Shown here: positions 7,022 to 12,048 of the stretch, one piece after another | How the letters are laid out: every line of letters begins with the position of its first letter | How positions within the stretch are numbered: position 1 is the first letter of the stretch | Assembly (NCBI GenBank): GCA_002401225.1 | Contig: NVSM01000010.1 | Coordinates: 44,830 to 56,877 of the forward strand | Length of the DNA stretch: 12,048 bases | Source: a bacterium | Lineage (GTDB): Bacteria; Planctomycetota; Phycisphaerae; Phycisphaerales; UBA1924 | Direction: 5' to 3' | Program-made: the position numbers and the translations under genes | The notes under the pieces: generated by a model | Seen by the model: the letters and a program-made list of their open reading frames with translations, nothing else | Databases searched by the model: none | Told to the model about the DNA's origin: nothing

Positions 7022-7219
7022 ATGTACAAAGGATGGAAACGAATAGAGTGCGTTGCGGCAATTATTCTTGTCGCATTCCTCGTGTATGCAGGAATCGTTT
7101 TTTTTAAGCGTGCTGTATCTCAGCTATTCGCACAAGAAGAGTTTGAGTATCTAAATGGTTGGACCCAGTACGAATGGCCAACAGATTCAGCATACTGTAG
7201 AGCCTCAGTTTGCGATTGA
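7022..7219 (+). CDS. Small membrane-anchored protein, probably 5' part of a frameshifted gene
   Basis: 65 residues. A short basic start (MYKGWKRIE) is followed by one hydrophobic segment (about 10-28) and a hydrophilic tail, so it is a single-pass membrane protein with the C-terminus probably outside. The start has an excellent ribosome site. The frame ends at TGA 7217-7219, but a second frame starting at 7155 stays open to 7346, just 10 bases from the stop of the convergent methyltransferase. The two together would make a protein of about 105 residues. No family recognised. A run of eight T lies at 7098-7105 inside the hydrophobic segment, but a shift there cannot join the frames because of a TAA at 7152. 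The break, if real, lies between 7155 and 7217. Confidence 0.5.
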   Translation: MYKGWKRIECVAAIILVAFLVYAGIVFFKRAVSQLFAQEEFEYLNGWTQYEWPTDSAYCRASVCD

Positions 7220-7346
7220 ACTCTCAGAGGATGGCATCAATCAGTTCGCACCCCACTTTGACACGCTCCCGCCTTGGGCTCAGTGGCATTGTGAAGGGAA
7301 TTGGGAGTTGATTCTCGAAAACTGTAACCCTGAGTCTGTTCCCTAA
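7155..7346 (+). CDS. Downstream frame of the same small gene, possible 3' part
   Basis: 63 codons with an ATG at 7155 that has no ribosome site and lies inside the previous frame. Coding flavour is good from about 7195 on: acidic and aromatic, with the Trp-rich stretch PPWAQWHCEGNWEL and two Cys. The stop sits 10 bases from the convergent gene's stop, a spacing typical of true gene ends. I read it as the C-terminal, extracytoplasmic part of the protein started at 7022, separated by an indel or by a sequencing error. It could instead be a short overlapping gene. No homologue recognised. Confidence 0.35.
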   Translation: MVGPSTNGQQIQHTVEPQFAIELSEDGINQFAPHFDTLPPWAQWHCEGNWELILENCNPESVP

Positions 7347-7356
7347 TCGTGATCGT

Positions 7357-8109
7357 TTATTTGCGCTTTGCAATATAGAGCTGATTCACGCAGAATGGTC
7401 TGAGTAGTTTGATCTTTGAGAGTGACATCTCAAGCGATGAGGCCATTTTGAACGGCAAGAGTTTAGCGATCGTGCCCCCCAAGAACCCGCTGCCGATTGT
7501 ACGAATGATTACAAGCCCTGCTTCGTCTGCAACCTGGTGAGCTTGCTTGTTGGTCATGTAGTTCCCCTCGGTCTGATATCCCTTGCCCATCGCTCTGAGT
7601 TTGTGGATTGGCCAGAGGATGAGTTTGTGGCTGTAGAAGTTGCTGTGGTTGTTGAAAACGAGCAAACTGTTCTCGTCTTTTAACCGTTTAGCGAGTGCGG
7701 TGATCCCGGCCTGGCGGAGGTTCGGCTCTGCGTTGAGAACGAAACGGAAGGTGGTGATCAGGTCGTACGATCCTTCAATCTCTGCATCGGGGAGTGTAAT
7801 ATCCTTGCAGATCATGGTTCCAGAGTTGAGTTTTTCTTGCGCTCTGTCGACCATCGCCTGCGAGATTTCGATGCCAGTAGCGGTATCGACCTTGTCTTCC
7901 ATGAACGAAATCACACGCCCGGTGCCCGCAGCAAAGTCGAGGTACTCGATTGAGTCGTGCGTTTTACGCATGTTTTCGACAACACATGCGAGCTGGGTCT
8001 GCTCGATACCCCAAAGGAGTCTCGAGAATGAGGTCGGCCCGTACTGCTCGGCATCATACTCTTTGGCTTTATCCGCCTTGCTGAATTGCTCGCGATAGGT
8101 GGTGGTCAT
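7357..8109 (-). CDS. Class I SAM-dependent methyltransferase
   Basis: 250 residues from ATG at 8109, with AAAGGA nine bases upstream. The Rossmann motif I is clear (YLDFAAGTGRV, 56-66), with the acidic residue that binds the SAM ribose at the end of the next strand (ATGIEIS, E81). Then comes a motif around 114-124 (SYDLITTFRFVLN) where many family members show an acidic loop, and a post-motif III region LLVFNNHSN. The C-terminal part (from about 205) is a less conserved, partly hydrophobic cap. It belongs to the broad small-molecule, lipid or glycan methyltransferase superfamily; the substrate cannot be told. It is 13 bases downstream of a phosphotransferase gene on the same strand, and the glycosyltransferase lies close by on the other strand, so glycan or lipid modification is a reasonable guess. 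Confidence 0.82.
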   Translation of the reverse strand: MTTTYREQFSKADKAKEYDAEQYGPTSFSRLLWGIEQTQLACVVENMRKTHDSIEYLDFAAGTGRVISFMEDKVDTATGIEISQAMVDRAQEKLNSGTMICKDITLPDAEIEGSYDLITTFRFVLNAEPNLRQAGITALAKRLKDENSLLVFNNHSNFYSHKLILWPIHKLRAMGKGYQTEGNYMTNKQAHQVADEAGLVIIRTIGSGFLGGTIAKLLPFKMASSLEMSLSKIKLLRPFCVNQLYIAKRK

Positions 8110-8122
8110 GTGTATGTGTCCT

Positions 8123-9160
8123 TTAGAACTGGTCCCAGTTTGATATGATCAGATCGGCACGCTGGGGGTTAATGGTTGAGTAAAAAGCGATGGCGAGCAT
8201 CAAATTGGTTCTGTGCTGTGGATCATCATTGCTGAGAAAGTGTTCTTTAAAACGAGCGAGGAACAATTGACGGTCCGATAGTGATTTGAGTCGGTGGACC
8301 GACCAGTAGAAGCTTAGCTCATCGGTCAGGATCGGGCCCGAATCACAGCACTCTTCCCAATCGAAAACCCAGAGTTCGCCTGTGGGGTTTTTGACAATGT
8401 TGGGGATCCCGAAGTCTCCGTGAACTCGGCAGCAGGGTGATTGTTTGATTTGTGCATCGTTGAGCTCTTCGACAAATTTGGGGTTGAATGAATCTCGGTG
8501 TTGGAGATAGTGTTTCCACCAAGAATGTGATTCATGCTCGGTATTGCCAAGAGTGGAGTGTTGGCTGTGAATCTCGTCAATGCATTGTGTTGGGAACGAT
8601 GAGAACTGAGCTTTGAGTGGTTTGGCGTCGGTGGGAATCGGTTCGACAAGTAATACCGCGTGCTGATCTGACGAACCGGGTTGAAAATCGATTACCCGAG
8701 GAACTTGAAAGGAGTTCAGCCCTGAATCGGCGAATGCTTGGAGTCTTTGTGCCTCGTTGGCCAGCGAGTCATCATCAGAGTCGCTGAAGGATATTTTGGC
8801 AAAGCCAATAGGTGTGTTGTTCGAATCGAAGAGATGGACATAGATCCGGCCTCGTTCAACTTGGGGTGGCCAGAATAACGCAGCCATTAAGCCTGGTGTG
8901 TCGAGTTTCACTTCAATTGCTTCAAGCCATGACGAAAAATCAAAGTCCTGATGATTGATCACAGGATTTTGGACGCGAGATGAGAGAAACCGATCCGTGC
9001 CAGTGAATATCGCGGCTTGCATGATAGATCTATAAATTGAGCGTTTGAGGGAGATGGGCTGATACCGTGCGATTCCCGCAAGCCGGGCTGATCGTGAATG
9101 TGAGGGGGCTGCAAAAACAGGCTTGCCACTCATTTGAAATACACGATAAGTACAATTCAT
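8123..9160 (-). CDS. APH-fold phosphotransferase (aminoglycoside/choline kinase-like)
   Basis: 345 residues from ATG at 9160; a TAA lies two codons upstream, so this is the longest possible start. The kinase core has a nucleotide-binding Lys (GFAKISF, K122), a pairing acidic residue (NEAQRL, E136), the Brenner catalytic loop CRVHGDFGIPNIV (H247, D249, N254) and the metal-binding DWE (267-269). The N-terminal 60 residues (YRVFQMSGKP, ARYQPISLKRSIYRS) do not look like antibiotic-kinase sequence. They resemble the leader region I associate with phosphotransferases of glycan clusters, a weak recollection. It transfers phosphate from ATP to a hydroxyl of an unknown substrate in the cytosol. Likely a two-gene operon with the methyltransferase (13-base gap). 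An antibiotic-resistance role is not supported. Confidence 0.8.
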   Translation of the reverse strand: MNCTYRVFQMSGKPVFAAPSHSRSARLAGIARYQPISLKRSIYRSIMQAAIFTGTDRFLSSRVQNPVINHQDFDFSSWLEAIEVKLDTPGLMAALFWPPQVERGRIYVHLFDSNNTPIGFAKISFSDSDDDSLANEAQRLQAFADSGLNSFQVPRVIDFQPGSSDQHAVLLVEPIPTDAKPLKAQFSSFPTQCIDEIHSQHSTLGNTEHESHSWWKHYLQHRDSFNPKFVEELNDAQIKQSPCCRVHGDFGIPNIVKNPTGELWVFDWEECCDSGPILTDELSFYWSVHRLKSLSDRQLFLARFKEHFLSNDDPQHRTNLMLAIAFYSTINPQRADLIISNWDQF

Positions 9161-9165
9161 GGCTT

Positions 9166-9193
9166 AATATAGGGTGAATTCTGATGTGTTCAA
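9166..9193 (-). promoter_or_regulatory. Sigma-70-type promoter of the phosphotransferase operon
   Basis: Minus strand: TTGAAC (9188-9193), 16-base spacer, TATATT (9166-9171). The -10 ends five bases before the ATG at 9160, so transcription would begin at or next to the start codon; no ribosome site is present. The message could therefore be leaderless. The -35 hexamer overlaps one of three TTGAACA heptamers in this region. Confidence 0.55.
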
Positions 9194-9249
9194 GGTAATT
9201 TGCAAAACTTTGAACAGCTGACTTGTCCGTATTTGCTACTCATTGAACA
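9187..9249. repeat. Three TTGAACA heptamers in the divergent intergenic region
   Basis: TGTTCAA at 9187-9193 (minus orientation) faces TTGAACA at 9210-9216, and a third TTGAACA lies at 9243-9249. The first pair forms an inverted repeat with a 16-base spacer, and the last two are in direct orientation 33 bp apart, about three helical turns. This arrangement is what paired regulator sites look like, but no regulator is identified. Confidence 0.4.
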
Positions 9250-9264
9250 CTATTGATTGATCTG

Positions 9265-9281
9265 GGGTCTTGATTGGACCC
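9265..9281. repeat. Hairpin in the helicase upstream region
   Basis: GGGTC, 7-base loop, GACCC. It lies upstream of the candidate helicase promoter and has no T run, so its role is unclear; it may be part of a DNA site for a regulator. Confidence 0.3.
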
Positions 9282-9288
9282 GTGGAAT

Positions 9289-9314
9289 GCGGTTTAGGTC
9301 CTAAAACAAACCGC
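9289..9314. promoter_or_regulatory. Nested inverted repeats, operator-like, upstream of the helicase
   Basis: Outer arms GCGGTTT and AAACCGC (12-base spacer) enclose, and partly overlap, a perfect 13-bp palindrome TTTAGG-T-CCTAAA at 9293-9305. The palindrome lies directly over the -35 and spacer of the candidate helicase promoter (TATGAT at 9316-9321), the usual place for a repressor site. As RNA the two stems would compete. Confidence 0.4.
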
Positions 9315-9321
9315 CTATGAT
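9293..9321 (+). promoter_or_regulatory. Candidate promoter of the DEAD-box helicase gene
   Basis: TATGAT at 9316-9321 matches the -10 consensus at five of six positions. The -35 (TTTAGG, 9293-9298, 17-base spacer) is weak. Transcription would start near 9328 and leave a leader of about 110 bases. Confidence 0.4.
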
Positions 9322-9403
9322 CCTCGCAGCGCAGGCGTTGGTCTTGCGTGGAGAGCGGAGCCGAGGGCGATCTGACTGAAATGATCCCGCCCGGTTCGGC
9401 GAA

Positions 9404-9420
9404 TGCCCCGATATGGGGCA
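9404..9420 (+). promoter_or_regulatory. Hairpin just before the helicase start codon
   Basis: TGCCCC-GATAT-GGGGCA, a 6-bp GC-rich stem with a 5-base loop, ending 16 bases before the ATG at 9437 and containing the alternative ATG at 9413. If transcribed it would fold next to the ribosome entry site and could affect translation; it would also occlude the 9413 start. Confidence 0.4.
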
Positions 9421-9436
9421 GAATGGTACAATTCTC

Positions 9437-10987
9437 ATGGGTGATGAAAACAGAAGCAGCGGCTCAAGAAGCCGAGGCGGTTCAAGAGGCGGTTCACGCG
9501 GCGGGTCTGGCGGCGGCGGCGGCGGCCGAGGCCGATCTAGTGGCGGACGCGGCCCACGCGATAAGGGCGCTGACATCGAGCCAGAACGCAAACGGGTCAT
9601 CAAAGAGCCTAAAGGCGGATGGTCAGACGAAACATTTGAAACCGACAAGACCTTCGCCGACCTTGGGCTCAAAAAAACCATCCTCAAAGCGATGGACGAG
9701 ATGGGTTTCAAGCACCCAACCAAGATCCAGGCTGAACTGATCCCGATGGCGCTCGAAGGCGGCGATATCCTCGGACAAGCCAAGACTGGTACCGGCAAGA
9801 CCGCTGCATTCGCGCTGCCTTTGATCGAAATGATCGAGCCGGGCGATTCGATGATCTCGATCATCCTCGCGCCAACGCGTGAGCTCGCGATCCAGATCAA
9901 GCAAGATGTCGAAGAACTCGCAGTGCATACCGGGCTTAAGGTCTGCGCGATCTATGGCGGGCAATCAATCAATATCCAAGCCGAGCAGCTTCGCAATGGT
10001 CCAGAGATCATCGTCGGCACCCCGGGTCGTATCCTCGATATGATCGAACGCCGATACTTGGATCTCTCCGAGGTTGAGTTCGCGGTGCTTGATGAAGTCG
10101 ACCGGATGCTCGATATTGGTTTCCGCGACGATATCCGCAAGATTTTGGGCAAATGCCCGAAAGATCGCCAGACAATCTTTGTCTCAGCGACCTTCACCGA
10201 CGAGATCGAAAAGCTCGCTCGTAAGTTCATGCAAGACCCAGAGAAGCTCGAAGTCTCGGCTGGCGCGTTGACCGTTGATCTGGTCAAGCAGGCGTATGTG
10301 ACGGTTGATCCTTGGGATAAAAAACGGATGCTTGCGCATTTGCTCACTCATGAAGAACCAGCATTGACGATCGTGTTCTGTCGGATGAAGCGAACTGTAG
10401 ATTCAGTCGTTCGCTATCTCGATCGCAAAGGCATCAGCGCCCACGCGATTCATGGTGATCTCTCACAAGCCAAACGCAACCAAGTAATGACCAAGTTCCG
10501 ATCGGGTGATCTTGCAGTATTGGTTGCGTCCGATCTCGCATCACGAGGCATCGATGTCGAAGGCATTACCCATGTTGTGAACTTTGATCTTCCCGACGAT
10601 CCAGATCTGTATGTCCACCGTATCGGGCGTACCGCTCGCGCGGGTAACGATGGGCACGCGTGGTCATTGGTTATGCCGAGCCAGGGTTCGCTGTTGACCG
10701 AGATCGAGATTTTGGTCAACTCCCAGATTCCTAAGCTCGATTATCCAGAGTTCGATGCGCGTCCACGCCCAGACGATTGGAAGGATGAGCCCACCGGCGG
10801 GCGTCCGACCTATGAGGTTAAAGGCGTGCCAGCCAAAGCGAAGACCAACCGCTTTGAAGCCGCCGCGGTGCCTGTGGTTAATTCGATTTCTGAAAAGGAA
10901 ATGGCTGCCAAGTTCCCAGGTGGGATCGTGCCGACCAAGATGCCCGGCAAGATGATGGGTGGCAAGGCCAAGCGTCGCGGACGATAA
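9437..10987 (+). CDS. DEAD-box ATP-dependent RNA helicase with Arg/Gly-rich N-terminus
   Basis: 516 residues from ATG at 9437 (MGDENRSSGS); an in-frame ATG at 9413 adds eight residues but lies in a hairpin. Residues 7-40 are a low-complexity Arg-Gly-Gly-Ser tract, then a charged linker. The helicase core has all motifs: Q motif GFKHPTKIQ (90-98), I AKTGTGKT (115-122), Ia PTRELA (146-151), Ib TPGR (195-198), II DEVD (219-222, Val replacing the Ala of DEAD), III SAT (250-252), IV IVFC (312-315), V ASRGID (368-373), VI HRIGRTAR (394-401). A basic tail (KMPGKMMGGKAKRRGR) ends the protein. It should unwind RNA duplexes or remodel RNPs in ribosome assembly or RNA decay, like the RhlE/CshA/DeaD group, which I cannot separate here. 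Most relatives carry the basic, Gly-rich region at the C-terminus; here RGG is at the N-terminus. Confidence 0.93.
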   Translation: MGDENRSSGSRSRGGSRGGSRGGSGGGGGGRGRSSGGRGPRDKGADIEPERKRVIKEPKGGWSDETFETDKTFADLGLKKTILKAMDEMGFKHPTKIQAELIPMALEGGDILGQAKTGTGKTAAFALPLIEMIEPGDSMISIILAPTRELAIQIKQDVEELAVHTGLKVCAIYGGQSINIQAEQLRNGPEIIVGTPGRILDMIERRYLDLSEVEFAVLDEVDRMLDIGFRDDIRKILGKCPKDRQTIFVSATFTDEIEKLARKFMQDPEKLEVSAGALTVDLVKQAYVTVDPWDKKRMLAHLLTHEEPALTIVFCRMKRTVDSVVRYLDRKGISAHAIHGDLSQAKRNQVMTKFRSGDLAVLVASDLASRGIDVEGITHVVNFDLPDDPDLYVHRIGRTARAGNDGHAWSLVMPSQGSLLTEIEILVNSQIPKLDYPEFDARPRPDDWKDEPTGGRPTYEVKGVPAKAKTNRFEAAAVPVVNSISEKEMAAKFPGGIVPTKMPGKMMGGKAKRRGR

Positions 10988-11020
10988 CAGGCGATCTTGC
11001 TCAATAACTGAAAAGAAGAC

Positions 11021-11039
11021 CACAGGCAGGACGCCTGTG
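11021..11039. terminator. Hairpin between convergent helicase and HDOD genes, likely terminator or dispersed repeat
   Basis: CACAGGC, loop AGGAC, GCCTGTG: a perfect 7-bp GC-rich stem 33 bases after the helicase stop and 8 bases after the HDOD stop. Read on the minus strand it is followed by a pyrimidine-rich run (GTCTTCTTTT), so it best terminates the HDOD gene; on the plus strand no T run follows. The motif with its trailing GTGCTAC also resembles short hairpin repeats that recur in intergenic spaces of planctomycete and other genomes (from memory, not verified). Confidence 0.5.
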
Positions 11040-11047
11040 CTACGGGT

Positions 11048-12048
11048 TCATGCGGCTTTTCGCATCTCGCGTGGTTCTTCTGCGCGGACTAAGCCGTTGA
11101 GCAGGTGGTTGACGGTTTGTTCAAAGTGGAGCACCGAGAAGTTTGTCATGAGGATCATCGACGGGTGTCGGGTGAGCAACTCATCGGATAAGGCTGTCTT
11201 GCCGCTGGGCGAGAGGATGAGCACGGGGATAGCCTGAGCACTCGAATCAAACGCGAGCTTGCCCAAGGCTTCGTCAAGCTTGTCTGCAAGCTCTTGTTTG
11301 TCTTTGGGCTGACGAGCGTGGATGATCGCGATGTTGGGCAGCGTGTCGTCTGTGCCTTCGTCAGCGTTGGCCATCACCCAGTGTTCGATGGCATCGAAGT
11401 CGGTGTCCATCGAGATGAACAGTGGGTGGAAGGCGCGGTCAAAGACCGGGGCGTGCGGATTGGGAGGTGTCGGCTTGTTTTTATCATCAGATGAATAGAC
11501 GGTCGATCGCATTTCCTTAATCTGTTTGGCAAGCCCGTGCGTGATTTCGTCAATATTGAGTTTTTGAGCATCAATAAGCGTGAAGAGTTCTTCGGTCGAT
11601 GAGATGGTCGAGTTTCCCGAGCTGCCGATGCCCATCGCATGCACAATCCGATTGCTCAGCTCAATGATGGCTGCCAGGCGTGTGTTCTTTGGACAAGAAG
11701 TAGAGAGCTTGGAGGGCTGGCAGTGATGATTGGCGATGGCATCGACGAGGTCTTTGGGCAGGTTCCACGAGTGAAGCATCGTCTGGGCGATTGAGGTGTG
11801 ATCCGCAAGAAGTAATCGTTTTTCGACAAGCTCGAGCGAGATGCCGAGATTATCTGCGGTTTCAAGGACTTGCTTGTATTCATCGGGGAATGTTTGTTGG
11901 AGAATCACTCGTCCGATGTCGTGGAGTATCGCAGCAGTAAATGCGACCTCGTCGCCAACATCTGGGCAGTATGATGCGATCTTTGAGCTGCAAACCGCGA
12001 CGGCGAGCGAATGCTCCCAGAAAAGTTCGTGATTGAGCGAGCCTGTCG
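11048..12048 (-). CDS. HDOD-domain signalling protein, C-terminal part
   Basis: Partial: 332 residues, open to the right edge; its start is outside the window. The first 110 visible residues match the second half of an HDOD domain: LFWEHSLAVAV (8-18), AAILHDIGRVIL (38-49), the H83 region (ADHTSIAQTMLHSWNLP) and AIANHH (103-108). The metal-ligand-like positions (H12, H42-D43, H83, H107-H108) are kept, although many HDOD proteins lose some. A linker rich in Ser, Asp, Lys and Pro (about 170-205) leads to a C-terminal alpha/beta segment (208-322). Its strand IPVLILSPSG and following MILMTNFSVLHFEQTVNHLL resemble the second half of a response-regulator receiver domain, without a clear Asp/Lys active site. 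HDOD proteins act in signalling and regulatory control; the output is unknown. The gene is convergent with the helicase. Confidence 0.82.
   Translation of the reverse strand, partial: TGSLNHELFWEHSLAVAVCSSKIASYCPDVGDEVAFTAAILHDIGRVILQQTFPDEYKQVLETADNLGISLELVEKRLLLADHTSIAQTMLHSWNLPKDLVDAIANHHCQPSKLSTSCPKNTRLAAIIELSNRIVHAMGIGSSGNSTISSTEELFTLIDAQKLNIDEITHGLAKQIKEMRSTVYSSDDKNKPTPPNPHAPVFDRAFHPLFISMDTDFDAIEHWVMANADEGTDDTLPNIAIIHARQPKDKQELADKLDEALGKLAFDSSAQAIPVLILSPSGKTALSDELLTRHPSMILMTNFSVLHFEQTVNHLLNGLVRAEEPREMRKAA

Noticed and set aside
7098..7105. T8 run as site of the frameshift in the small membrane gene
   Set aside because: The other frame has a TAA at 7152, so a slip at the T run would not join the two open frames.
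8123..9160. Antibiotic-resistance (aminoglycoside) kinase
   Set aside because: Only the generic APH fold motifs match; the N-terminal region and the neighbourhood point to a metabolic or glycan substrate.
9348..9740. Plus-strand Ala-rich frame of 130 codons overlapping the helicase start
   Set aside because: It is the shifted reading of the same GC-rich repeat tract; the helicase frame has all motifs.
9301..9900. Minus-strand open frame of 199 codons opposite the helicase
   Set aside because: Its Pro-rich middle is the antisense of the helicase Arg/Gly tract; no start signal or domain.

Overview
This is a chromosomal segment of moderate GC content, most likely from a marine planctomycete of the class Phycisphaerae. 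The best lineage clue is the secreted FG-GAP protein at 2619-4397. It ends in a dockerin-like pair of calcium-binding loops followed by a terminal Cys-Gly, a C-terminal arrangement I associate with exported proteins of Phycisphaerae. The subtilase with a two-part propeptide and an HDOD protein fit the same lineage. This assignment is inference from protein style; the window has no rRNA or other marker gene.

Layout. (1) 1-875, minus: 5' part of an exported S8 (subtilisin-like) peptidase that runs off the left edge. (2) 1141-1605, minus: a STAS-domain protein with a TTG start. (3) 1778-4397, minus: a probable three-gene unit read as FG-GAP/ASPIC exported protein, DUF167 protein, MntR-type regulator, with 18 and about 45 bases between genes. 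(4) 4664-6104, minus: a beta-class DNA methyltransferase without a restriction partner, preceded by an unrecognised 127-residue protein. (5) 6158-7346, plus: a family 2 glycosyltransferase followed by a small membrane-anchored reading frame that looks frameshifted. (6) 7357-9160, minus: a SAM-dependent methyltransferase and an APH-fold phosphotransferase 13 bases apart, driven by a promoter that may give a leaderless message. (7) 9437-10987, plus: a DEAD-box RNA helicase (DEVD variant) with an Arg/Gly-rich N-terminus. (8) 11048-12048, minus: C-terminal part of an HDOD signalling protein that runs off the right edge; a hairpin separates it from the convergent helicase.

How they may work together. 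The glycosyltransferase, SAM methyltransferase and phosphotransferase lie in one neighbourhood and could take part in surface glycan or lipid modification, but nothing here proves a shared pathway. The others look like independent housekeeping or signalling genes: Mn-sensing regulator, STAS, HDOD, helicase. I see no mobile element, CRISPR array, tRNA or rRNA, and no clear new defence system. The most informative non-coding stretch is 9161-9436, between the divergent phosphotransferase and helicase genes. It holds a good promoter, three copies of a heptamer (TTGAACA), a perfect 13-bp palindrome over a second candidate promoter, and further hairpins.
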